A stretch of DNA of 5,753 bases from SHYG01 sp041485445 (GCA_041485445.1 JBGPJN010000190.1:1-5753), one strand, 5' to 3'; shown: positions 1 through 4,852, counted from the first letter of the stretch. The notes: generated from the letters alone by a model not told the origin. Translations and numbers: made by a program.

Positions 1-2
1 AG

Positions 3-23
3 CCCTCTCCCAAAGGGAGAGGG
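3..23. repeat. Perfect hairpin at the left edge of the upstream repeat block
   Basis: A 9-bp perfect stem (CCCTCTCCC at 3-11, GGGAGAGGG at 15-23) closes on the 3-base loop AAA. No T-run follows, so it does not look like an intrinsic terminator. It matches the C-rich stem/3-base loop form seen at 279-305, 1439-1461, 2736-2752 and 2771-2797. The window begins inside this repeat, so its outer flank is not visible. Confidence 0.8.
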
Positions 24-26
24 AGT

Positions 27-278
27 CATGAGTCGTCCCGGATTTTTCGGGCAGAAAGTGGGAAGGGCAATTGGGCGCCGCCAGAGAGGAAACGCCGTAC
101 GGCCTAGCACAAATTGCGACGGCATACCTCTCGTCGTTCCGGCGAAAGCCGGAATCCAACCATTTCGCCTGGAGACGGAAGATGGATCGAGAACTGTCAC
201 CCTGGGTTCCGGCCTCCGCCGGAACGACGAAGTTGCCCCAAGCACGTTCCTGGATACCAAACTCCGGGATGACTCATG
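27..278. repeat. Long-range inverted repeat, 20-base arms, enclosing another inverted repeat
   Basis: The arm at 27-46 (CATGAGTCGTCCCGGATTTT) pairs with the reverse complement of 259-278 at 18 of 20 positions. The arms sit directly inside the two C-rich hairpins at 3-23 and 279-305, and enclose the independent inverted repeat at 133-228. The arrangement resembles a non-coding miniature element or several palindromic repeats inserted into one another. The open frames crossing it are low-complexity translations of repeats and not genes. Confidence 0.75.
133..228. repeat. Inverted repeat of the widespread 'TTCCGGCG...CCGGAA' family
   Basis: The 26-base arm at 133-158 matches the reverse complement of the arm at 203-228 with 3 mismatches. 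Each arm is itself a small palindrome (TTCCGGCGAAAGCCGGAA in the left one). Translated, the arms give the phrases PAKAGIQ and PASAGT, which I recall as common spurious peptides from this repeat in many bacterial genomes. The 44-base spacer shows no gene. It is probably a dispersed non-coding repeat nested in the larger repeat around it. Confidence 0.8.
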
Positions 279-305
279 CCCCCCTCTCCCTCGGGGAGAG
301 GGGGG
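279..305. repeat. Perfect 12-bp hairpin at the right edge of the upstream repeat block
   Basis: CCCCCCTCTCCC (279-290) pairs perfectly with 294-305 around the loop TCG. The flank to about 317 (GGGGGTGAGGG) is the complement of the CCCTCACCCC flank seen in the repeats after nadD and at the end of the window. This makes it the opposite-facing end of the same repeat type. Between it and obgE (318-359) I see no clear promoter. Confidence 0.8.
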
Positions 306-359
306 CAGGGGGTGAGGGCCGGCTGGGGGAGACGTAGCGGAGATAAGCGCCTGGCAATT

Positions 360-363
360 AGGA
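360..363 (+). promoter_or_regulatory. Ribosome binding site of obgE
   Basis: AGGA lies 7 bases before the ATG at 371. This spacing supports 371 as the start. The ATG at 363 inside the same stretch reads only three codons before TGA (372-374) and is not a usable start. Confidence 0.6.
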
Positions 364-370
364 TGGACCA

Positions 371-1780
371 ATGATCGACACAGTACGCATGAACATCAAA
401 GCCGGCGACGGGGGCAACGGCTGTGTGAGCTTTCGCCGGGAGAAATTCATCGCCAAGGGCGGGCCCGACGGCGGCGACGGCAGCCGGGGCGGCAGCGTGT
501 ACCTGGTGGGTGACACGTCGCTGAACACCCTGCTGCACCTCAAGTTCAACAGCACCATCTACGCGGCCCGCGGGGGCCATGGCCGGGGTAACAACCAGAC
601 GGGCGCCCGCGGGGAGGACACCATCATCCGGGTGCCCGTGGGTACGGTGGTGTGGCGCATCGGCGATGAAGGGGAGCGGGAGGTGGTGGGCGACGTGACC
701 GATGCCACGCCCCGGCTGGTGGCTAAGGGTGGCAATGGGGGACGCGGCAATTTAAGGTACGTATCAGCCACCAACCGGGAACCCATGCTGGCCCAGAAGG
801 GAGAGGATGGGGAGCGGGTAACCCTGATGCTGGAGCTGAAGCTGCTGGCCGACGTGGGCTTGCTGGCTCGGCCCAACGCGGGCAAGTCCACCCTGGTGTC
901 CCGGTGCACCGCGGCCCGGCCCAAGATCGCCGACTACCCGTTCACCACCGTGGAGCCGGTGCTGGGGGTGGTCAAGCATGGGTACCGGACCTTCGTCATG
1001 ATGGAGGTGCCCGGGTTGCTGCAAGGGGCCCACCTGGGCGTGGGCCTGGGGCATCAGTTCCTGCGCCATGCCGAGCGGGCGCGGCTGTACCTGCACCTCC
1101 TGGACGGGCTGTCCGACGACCCGGTGGCCGACTTCCGCATGGTCAACCAGGAGGTGGCCCAGTGGCGGGCGGAGCTGCTGGAGAAGCCCCAGATCATTGT
1201 GGTGAACAAGCTGGACGTCACCGAGGTGCGGGAGGCCCGCCCGGCCCTGGAGCAGGCCCTGCGGCAGGCCGCCGCGGAGCTCCACCCCAGCGTGCCCGGC
1301 TGGGAAACCCTCATCTTCTTCATATCGGCGGCCACCGGCGAGGGCGTGGACCAGTTGATCACCCGCATCTTCCAGTGGCTGGATGCCCTGCCGCCGCCGG
1401 ACCAGGACCGCACCGATGTATCGGGTGAGGTGGCCATCTCTCCCCCTTACCAAGGGGGAGATACAGAGGGGGTCGTCCCGGTCCGTCCATTGCACCAGCC
1501 CAGTCCCGGCTCCAGCCTCCCCTTGATAAGGCGCGGCGGCGCTCCCACCGCGACCCGGCCGCGGGCCCGGAACCTGGTGCGGGTTGACGACGGCGTCTAC
1601 GTGGTGGACTCTCCCGACATGGAGCGGCTGGTGGCGCTGGCCGACATGGAGGACGACCGGGTCATCCTGCAACTGTGGCGGGAGCTGAGCCGGCGGGGAA
1701 TCTCCCGGCAGCTGGAGGAGGCGGGGGTGCAGCCGGGCGACACCGTGCGCATCGGCCAGGTGGAGCTGGACTGGGTGTGA
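371..1780 (+). CDS. obgE: Obg/CgtA GTPase with an in-frame repeat insertion
   Basis: This is the Obg-family GTPase (469 aa), which binds the large ribosomal subunit precursor and couples ribosome maturation to GTP and stress signals; that role is family knowledge. Seen here: the glycine-rich Obg fold at residues 1-158 (KAGDGGNGCVSFRREKF, GGPDGGDGSRGG), a G domain at about 159-345, and an OCT domain at about 400-469 (RVDDGVYVVD to GDTVRIGQVELDWV). G-motifs: G1 ARPNAGKST (166-174), G2 YPFTTVEP, G3 EVPG (212-215), G4 NKLD (279-282), G5 SAATGEG (from 319). Two positions are unusual: the first P-loop residue is Ala where Gly is usual, and G3 begins with Glu where Asp is usual. The linker at about 357-393 is translated from a palindromic repeat, making the protein longer than most OCT-containing Obg proteins. 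The ATG has an AGGA site 7 bases upstream. Identity is near certain; full activity is not shown. Confidence 0.97.
   Translation: MIDTVRMNIKAGDGGNGCVSFRREKFIAKGGPDGGDGSRGGSVYLVGDTSLNTLLHLKFNSTIYAARGGHGRGNNQTGARGEDTIIRVPVGTVVWRIGDEGEREVVGDVTDATPRLVAKGGNGGRGNLRYVSATNREPMLAQKGEDGERVTLMLELKLLADVGLLARPNAGKSTLVSRCTAARPKIADYPFTTVEPVLGVVKHGYRTFVMMEVPGLLQGAHLGVGLGHQFLRHAERARLYLHLLDGLSDDPVADFRMVNQEVAQWRAELLEKPQIIVVNKLDVTEVREARPALEQALRQAAAELHPSVPGWETLIFFISAATGEGVDQLITRIFQWLDALPPPDQDRTDVSGEVAISPPYQGGDTEGVVPVRPLHQPSPGSSLPLIRRGGAPTATRPRARNLVRVDDGVYVVDSPDMERLVALADMEDDRVILQLWRELSRRGISRQLEEAGVQPGDTVRIGQVELDWV
1439..1533. repeat. Palindromic repeat inserted in frame inside obgE
   Basis: A perfect 10-bp stem (1439-1448 with 1452-1461, loop ACC) is followed by GATACAGAGGGGG and, at 1516-1533, by CCTCCCCTTGATAAGGCG, a weaker hairpin end. 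It translates to SPPYQGGDTEGV and SLPLIRRGG. I recall these as typical peptides of an intergenic repeat seen in many genomes. It lies between the end of the Obg G domain and the OCT domain and keeps the frame open. The exact borders are uncertain; about 1437-1545 is reasonable. Confidence 0.8.
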
Positions 1781-1784
1781 TTAC

Positions 1785-1857
1785 CGCTCATCCTGAGCCT
1801 GTCGAAGGATGGCCACGCTGCACCCGCGCTCGTGGTTCGACAGGCTCACCATGAGCG
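1785..1857. repeat. Inverted repeat across the obgE-nadD junction
   Basis: The 22-base arm at 1785-1806 (ending CCTGAGCCTGTCGAA) matches the reverse complement of 1836-1857 (starting TTCGACAGGCTCA) with 2 mismatches around a 29-base loop. On the minus strand it reads as MVSLSNHER...LRQAQDER, a peptide pair I recall as a widespread false open frame made by this repeat. It begins 5 bases after the obgE stop. It contains the ATGs at 1809 and 1851, so it forms the translation start region of nadD. Confidence 0.85.
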
Positions 1858-2480
1858 GGGATTCCCCACTCACCGCCGTGGCCATCGGCATCCTGGGGGG
1901 CACCTTTGACCCGGTGCACCTGGGCCATCTGCTGGTGGCCGAGGCGGCCCGCGAGTCGCTGCGCCTGGAGCGGGTGGTGTTTATGCCGGCGGGGCAGCCC
2001 TGGCTGAAGGCCCACCGGGTCCTGACCCCCGGCCACCACCGGCTGCGCATGGCAGAGCTGGCGGTGGCGGACAACCCGGCGTTCCAAGCCTCCCATCTGG
2101 AGGTGGACCGGCCAGGGCCCACCTACACCGTGGACACCCTGGAGGTCCTGCGGGCGGAGCTGGGGCCGGAGGTGCGGCTGCACTTCATCCTGGGCCAGGA
2201 CGCCCTGCTGGACTTCCACCGGTGGAAGTCCCCGGAGCGGGTGCTGGAGCTGTGCCGGCTGGCCGTGGTCCCCCGGCCGGGGCGCCAGGCGCTGGAGTGG
2301 GAGGAGATCTTCACCCGCTACTCCCTGCCGGTGGGGCAAGTGACGCAGCTGACGGCGCCCCAGGTGGACATCAGCGGCACCGACCTCCGCCGCCGGGTGA
2401 CCCAGGGCCGGAGCATCCGTTACATGGTGCCCGACGCCGTGGCGGCGTACATCCGGGAGCAGGGGCTGTACCGGGGGTAG
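1851..2480 (+). CDS. nadD: Nicotinate-nucleotide adenylyltransferase (NadD)
   Basis: NadD transfers AMP from ATP to nicotinate mononucleotide, giving deamido-NAD in the cytoplasmic NAD pathway. The N-terminal nucleotidyltransferase motif GGTFDPVHLGH is intact, followed by FILGQDALLDFHRW and LAVVPRPG. The C-terminal ISGTDLRRRV occupies the place of the family's ISSTxIR motif, and the end VAAYIREQGLYR is typical. Starting at 1851 gives 209 aa, a normal size. The same frame is open from ATG 1809 (223 aa), and a GTG at 1878 would place Met three residues before the first conserved Gly. ATG 1851 has only a weak AGG at 1842-1844; ATG 1809 has GAAGG abutting it, which is too close. All residues before about 1861 come from the inverted repeat, so the true start is undecided. 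The gene follows obgE by 70 bases and is probably co-transcribed with it. Confidence 0.95.
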   Translation: MSGDSPLTAVAIGILGGTFDPVHLGHLLVAEAARESLRLERVVFMPAGQPWLKAHRVLTPGHHRLRMAELAVADNPAFQASHLEVDRPGPTYTVDTLEVLRAELGPEVRLHFILGQDALLDFHRWKSPERVLELCRLAVVPRPGRQALEWEEIFTRYSLPVGQVTQLTAPQVDISGTDLRRRVTQGRSIRYMVPDAVAAYIREQGLYRG

Positions 2481-2488
2481 GGAGGCAG

Positions 2489-2519
2489 CGCCCTCACCCC
2501 GGCCCTCTCCCAGGCTGAC
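2489..2519. repeat. 3' repeat copy A (after nadD)
   Basis: Bases 2489-2511 are identical over 23 bases to 5715-5737. Both copies are then followed by AGGCTGAC (2512-2519 and 5746-5753). Copy B has 8 extra bases (CCTTGCCA) at the junction that this copy lacks. Both copies begin within about 35 bases of a stop codon. Confidence 0.8.
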
Positions 2520-2550
2520 AGGGGTATGTATTGTATCTGGAACATAGAAC

Positions 2551-2681
2551 TGTCATTCTGAGCCGGAGCGCAGCGGAGGCGAAGAATCTAAAATGGGGGA
2601 GGTAAGACTCGCTGTTCGAGACGTAGCTACTTCTGCCATTTTAGACCCTTCGTCCCGATTCCATCGGGACTCAGGGCGACA
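2551..2681. repeat. 131-base imperfect inverted repeat between nadD and the toxin-antitoxin pair
   Basis: The 46-base arms at 2551-2596 and 2636-2681 are equal in length and match best at their ends: TGTC and CTGAG outside, CTAAAATGG inside. The inner parts have diverged, and the right arm carries its own hairpin (TCCCGAT 2653-2659, loop TCC, ATCGGGA 2663-2669). The left arm resembles the common TCATTCTGAGC...GAAGAATCT repeat. I see no gene in it. Confidence 0.75.
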
Positions 2682-2735
2682 TTGGTTGCCCCCGGGACCA
2701 AGACTGGTCCTAACACTTTACATACCCCTTTCAGT

Positions 2736-2752
2736 CTCTCCCAGGGGGAGAG
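2736..2752. repeat. C-rich hairpin, 7-bp stem
   Basis: CTCTCCC (2736-2742) pairs with GGGAGAG (2746-2752) around a 3-base loop AGG. It is the first of two tandem hairpins of the same form before the antitoxin gene. No T-run follows. Confidence 0.65.
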
Positions 2753-2770
2753 GGAGCACTGGTGGGAGTT

Positions 2771-2797
2771 CCCCCTTCTCCCACCGGGAGAAGGGGG
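2771..2797. repeat. Perfect 12-bp hairpin upstream of the toxin-antitoxin pair
   Basis: CCCCCTTCTCCC (2771-2782) pairs perfectly with 2786-2797 around the loop ACC. The right flank (TCAGGGGGATGAAGG) is the complement of the CCCTCACCCC-type flank in the 3' repeats. It could block read-through or stabilise RNA, but it lacks a T-tract, so I call it a repeat and not a terminator. Bases 2798-2853 hold nothing else recognisable. Confidence 0.75.
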
Positions 2798-2854
2798 TCA
2801 GGGGGATGAAGGCCCAGCGCCTGTCGCAGAGGCTTGCCGTAGAGGGCGCGGCCA

Positions 2855-2860
2855 AAGGAG
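2855..2860 (+). promoter_or_regulatory. Ribosome binding site that fixes the DUF433 start
   Basis: AAGGAG lies 7 bases before GTG 2868 in the correct frame. This argues for the short 78-aa protein and against the longer reading from 2682, whose extra N-terminus is translated repeat. Confidence 0.75.
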
Positions 2861-2867
2861 TGCTCCA

Positions 2868-3104
2868 GTGCATTGGCAGAAGCTCGTCAGCGTGAACCCC
2901 AATGTTTGCCACGGTCAGGCATGCATCAAAGGAACTCGGATCATGGTTAGCATCATCTTGGATTGTATAGCGGGCGGAATGTCCGAGGAGGAAATTCTAA
3001 CCGAGTACCCTACCCTGAGCACCGACGGCATCCGTGCCGCTGCAGGATATGGGGCCGCGCTGGCTAGAGAAGAGGTACTGCCCCTGAACGTCGTCGGGCC
3101 ATGA
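2868..3104 (+). CDS. DUF433-family antitoxin
   Basis: This 78-aa protein (first residues MHWQKLVSVNPNVCHG) is recognisable as DUF433: V-x-P-x-V-C-H-G-x-A-C-I-K-G-T-R-I near the start, then a helix-turn-helix-like part (VSIILDCIAGGMSEEEILTEYP, about residues 27-48) and IRAAAGYGAALARE (55-68). Family members are small DNA-binding-like proteins, usually encoded just before a PIN-like DUF5615 protein and taken to be its antitoxin; that function is inferred. The GTG start is chosen from the AAGGAG site at 2855-2860. The stop overlaps the next start as ATGA (3101-3104), a sign of translational coupling. Composition differs from the neighbours: bases 2941-3000 have 27 G/C of 60, against 44 of 60 at 3841-3900 in pyrE. 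This fits horizontal acquisition. Autoregulation is common in such modules, but I could not pick out an operator. Confidence 0.88.
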   Translation: MHWQKLVSVNPNVCHGQACIKGTRIMVSIILDCIAGGMSEEEILTEYPTLSTDGIRAAAGYGAALAREEVLPLNVVGP

Positions 3105-3454
3105 GACTAAAGGTTGACGAGAATCTTCCTGGCGGAGTGGCGCGGTTGCTAGGACAATACGGCCATGACGCCGCAACCGTGGCGGAGGAGGGTTTGAGCG
3201 GTAGTGTGGACTCGGTGGTGGCGGAATCTGCCAAGCAAGAAGGACGCATTATCGTTACACTGGACCGGAGATTTGCGGATATTCGCCTATATCCACCGGG
3301 CCGGCACCCGGGGATTGTAGTCTTGCAGATGCATGACCAACATCCTGCGCAGGTTGAGTCAACTCTCCGGGCACTGTTGGACCAGTACGACCTTGAGGAT
3401 ATGGTTGGTTGTATTGTAGCAGCCGGTCATGGAATGGTTAGGGTCCGCCGTTAG
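3101..3454 (+). CDS. DUF5615 PIN-like toxin (putative RNase)
   Basis: This 117-aa protein has the DUF5615 PIN-like layout: VDENLP at residues 5-10 with D6 and E7, GHDAATVAEEGLSG (21-34), D37, IIVTLDRRFADIR (50-62) with D55 and D60, and YPPGRHPGIVVLQM (64-77). The acidic residues fit the metal-binding site of PIN-domain nucleases, so an RNase toxin controlled by the preceding DUF433 protein is the likely role. That is inference from the family; the substrate is unknown. The ATG overlaps the antitoxin stop by 4 bases. The length is ordinary and no key residue appears lost, so the module looks intact. GC is again low in places (31 of 60 at 3241-3300, 30 of 60 at 3361-3420). It ends 11 bases before the annotated pyrE start, so pyrE may be read from the same transcript. 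Confidence 0.87.
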   Translation: MRLKVDENLPGGVARLLGQYGHDAATVAEEGLSGSVDSVVAESAKQEGRIIVTLDRRFADIRLYPPGRHPGIVVLQMHDQHPAQVESTLRALLDQYDLEDMVGCIVAAGHGMVRVRR

Positions 3455-3465
3455 TCCCATTCAGG

Positions 3466-4065
3466 ATGGAGGCCTCCACCTTGCCACTTACCGATAAAGA
3501 CACCCTTAACCGCCTGCTGGCCCTGGCGCTGGAGCGGGGCGCCCTCAAGTACGGCGACTTCACCCTGTCCTCGGGCAAGAAGAGCAGCTACTACTTTGAC
3601 GGCCGGCTGCTCAGCCTGGACCCCGAGGGCGCCCACCTCATCGCCCAGGCCCTGCTGCCCCTGCTGCACCAGGCCGGCGCCCAGGCGGTGGGCGGCCTCA
3701 CCCTGGGCGCCGACCCCATCGTGGCGGCGGTGGCCCTGGCCAGCTACACCCCGACTAGTCGGGGCGGCCGGCGGTCCATCCCCGGCTTCATCGTGCGCAA
3801 AGAGGCCAAGGGTCACGGCACCCGCCAGGGCATAGAGGGGCCGCTGGCGCCGGGGAGCAAGGTGGCCATCGTGGACGACGTATGCACCACCGGCGGCTCC
3901 CTGTTCCAGGCCATCGGCGCCGCGGAGGCCGCGGGCTGCACCGTGGTGAAGGTGCTGGCGGTGTTGGACCGGATGGAGGGCGGCAGCCAGGAGCTGCGCC
4001 GCCGGGGCTACGACTTCAGCGCCCTGCTGGCGGCGACCCCCCAGGGGCAGATTGCGGTGGCGTAG
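3466..4065 (+). CDS. pyrE: Orotate phosphoribosyltransferase (PyrE)
   Basis: PyrE joins orotate to PRPP, giving OMP in de novo pyrimidine synthesis. The protein (199 aa) has the substrate-binding stretch LKYGDFTLSSGKKSSYYFDGR (27-47), the flexible catalytic loop RKEAKGHG (111-118, with K112, K115 and H117) and the PRPP-binding signature VAIVDDVCTTGGS (133-145). The size is normal. The start is open: ATG 3466 has poor spacing to any Shine-Dalgarno sequence, while a TTG at 3481 follows GGAGG (3468-3472) by 8 bases and would drop five residues (MEAST) of no clear family match. Residues about 93-100 (SYTPTSRG) arise over a perfect 16-base palindrome and may be a small insertion just before the catalytic loop. 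No UMP-responsive leader or attenuator is visible upstream; only 11 bases separate it from the toxin gene. It uses the GC-rich codons of obgE and nadD. Confidence 0.95.
   Translation: MEASTLPLTDKDTLNRLLALALERGALKYGDFTLSSGKKSSYYFDGRLLSLDPEGAHLIAQALLPLLHQAGAQAVGGLTLGADPIVAAVALASYTPTSRGGRRSIPGFIVRKEAKGHGTRQGIEGPLAPGSKVAIVDDVCTTGGSLFQAIGAAEAAGCTVVKVLAVLDRMEGGSQELRRRGYDFSALLAATPQGQIAVA
3749..3764. repeat. Perfect 16-base palindrome within pyrE
   Basis: CCCCGACTAGTCGGGG reads the same on both strands and encodes TPTSRG. CTAG is rare in many bacterial genomes, and this stands out in an otherwise plain coding region. It could be an inserted palindromic unit, a protein-binding site, or chance. Confidence 0.5.
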
Positions 4066-4135
4066 CGGGGAAGTGCCCGTCCGGACATCCGCCGCCAACA
4101 TCGGTGACACATCGTGGGCCATGAGAAAGCCCGCT

Positions 4136-4164
4136 TTGACCAAGGGCCGTGGCGAGGTTATACT
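4136..4164 (+). promoter_or_regulatory. Sigma70-type promoter for the DUF1326 unit
   Basis: TTGACC (4136-4141) and TATACT (4159-4164) are separated by exactly 17 bases. Each differs from the consensus by one base. Transcription would begin near 4171, leaving a 5' leader of about 25 bases that contains the GGAGG site. It is the only strong promoter I can read in the window, and it separates the last two genes from pyrE. Confidence 0.75.
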
Positions 4165-4184
4165 TCGGGCCAAGTTGCAGCAGT

Positions 4185-4189
4185 GGAGG
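4185..4189 (+). promoter_or_regulatory. Ribosome binding site that fixes the DUF1326 start
   Basis: GGAGG lies 6 bases before ATG 4196 and downstream of the promoter. It shows that the open frame upstream of this ATG (from 4052, overlapping pyrE) is not translated as part of this protein. Confidence 0.75.
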
Positions 4190-4195
4190 TGTCTC

Positions 4196-4816
4196 ATGAC
4201 AACTGGCGCGGCGTGGCGTCTCCGGGGAGAAATACTGGAAGTGTGCAGTTGCGCAGTTACCTGCCCCTGCAACTTTGGCGGCGACCCTACCAGCTTGCCT
4301 TGTGACGCGGTGTGGGGCCTCCACATCCGGCAGGGAAACCAGGGCAGCACCCAGCTCAACGACCTGAACGTGGTGCTCTACTTCCGCATCCCCGGAAAAG
4401 TCATGGAGGGCAACTGGACCCTGGGGGCCTATCTTGACCAGCGGGCTAGCCAGCAGCAGGTACAGGCCCTGGGGAGCATCCTCACCGGGCAGGCTGGCGG
4501 CATGTTCGCCGCCCTGGGCGGGCTCATCGGGAAGGCGCTACCCCCCAAGCAGGCGCCCATCCGATTCGAGACCGTGAATGGGGAGCACCGGGTAACGGTG
4601 CCGGGGCTGGTGGAGGCGGGGTCGGAGAAGATTCCTAACCCTATGCCAGAACAACCACCCATGGACACCAAGGTCACCGGCCTGATGGTGCCCATATTTG
4701 GGGGCACGTCCAATATCCGGCGCAGCACCGCCGTGAAGGTGACCGACCGCGGACTCCCGTTCGCGTTCTCAGGGCGCTCATCGGTGACCGGACAGTTTGA
4801 CCTCAAGGGCCCGTAA
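4196..4816 (+). CDS. DUF1326 family protein with CxCx3CxC motif
   Basis: The 206-aa protein starts WRLRGEILEVCSCAVTCPC, the hallmark of DUF1326. Cysteines sit at residues 17, 19, 23 and 25 (C-x-C-x3-C-x-C), with another at 36 just before AVWGLHI. Such a cluster suggests metal or cofactor binding, but no function is established that I know of. A hydrophobic, glycine-rich middle (about residues 101-121, TGQAGGMFAALGGLIGK) may pack in the core; I see no signal peptide or clear membrane helix. As I recall, family members often sit beside DUF2182 metal-binding membrane proteins; none is visible here. The start rests on the GGAGG site and promoter just upstream. The pentapeptide gene begins 36 bases after the stop, so the two probably share the transcript. 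Expression should be independent of pyrE. Family identity is firm; role unknown. Confidence 0.88.
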   Translation: MTTGAAWRLRGEILEVCSCAVTCPCNFGGDPTSLPCDAVWGLHIRQGNQGSTQLNDLNVVLYFRIPGKVMEGNWTLGAYLDQRASQQQVQALGSILTGQAGGMFAALGGLIGKALPPKQAPIRFETVNGEHRVTVPGLVEAGSEKIPNPMPEQPPMDTKVTGLMVPIFGGTSNIRRSTAVKVTDRGLPFAFSGRSSVTGQFDLKGP

Positions 4817-4840
4817 CTCCGGGTAGCTGGCGAGCGGGAG

Positions 4841-4852
4841 ATGATGGCTTAG
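4841..4852 (+). other. Minimal upstream frame ATG-ATG-GCT-TAG abutting the next gene
   Basis: A GGGAG at 4836-4840 is followed directly by two ATG codons, then GCT and TAG. The TAG touches the GTG at 4853 in the same frame. Either translation stops here and restarts at the GTG, or the TAG is a nonsense change that moved the start from ATG to GTG, or the frame is never used. Spacing from the GGAG to the ATGs (0 and 3 bases) is too short for good initiation, and to the GTG (12 bases) rather long. Confidence 0.35.

Noticed and set aside
233..258. Possible promoter for obgE (TTGCCC ... GGATAC)
   Set aside because: The spacing is about 14 bases, the -10 match is poor, and it lies within repeat DNA.
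1..317. CRISPR array
   Set aside because: The repeats are inverted and nested, not regularly spaced direct repeats with unique spacers.
28..337. Two overlapping open frames of about 90 codons upstream of obgE
   Set aside because: They translate the inverted repeats (PAKAGIQ, ASAGT, LSLGERG phrases), lack ribosome sites and have no protein-like pattern.
764..1672. 302-codon open frame on the minus strand under obgE
   Set aside because: It is opposite a certain gene in GC-rich DNA, where long antisense frames arise by codon bias; its translation is rich in His, Gln, Pro and Gly with no recognisable domain.
2771..2797. Strong hairpin as a Rho-independent terminator after nadD
   Set aside because: No T-run follows on either strand; the same applies to the hairpins at 3-23, 279-305 and 2736-2752.
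2682..2867. N-terminal extension of the DUF433 protein to an ATG at 2682
   Set aside because: The extra 62 residues are translated hairpin repeat; GTG 2868 has AAGGAG at ideal spacing and gives the normal family length.
4052..4195. Upstream extension of the DUF1326 protein overlapping pyrE
   Set aside because: The promoter and GGAGG site lie inside it, and the family N-terminus begins just after ATG 4196.
3451..4359. 302-codon minus-strand frame under pyrE and the start of the DUF1326 gene
   Set aside because: It spans two well-supported + strand genes and a promoter, and shows no domain or start signal.
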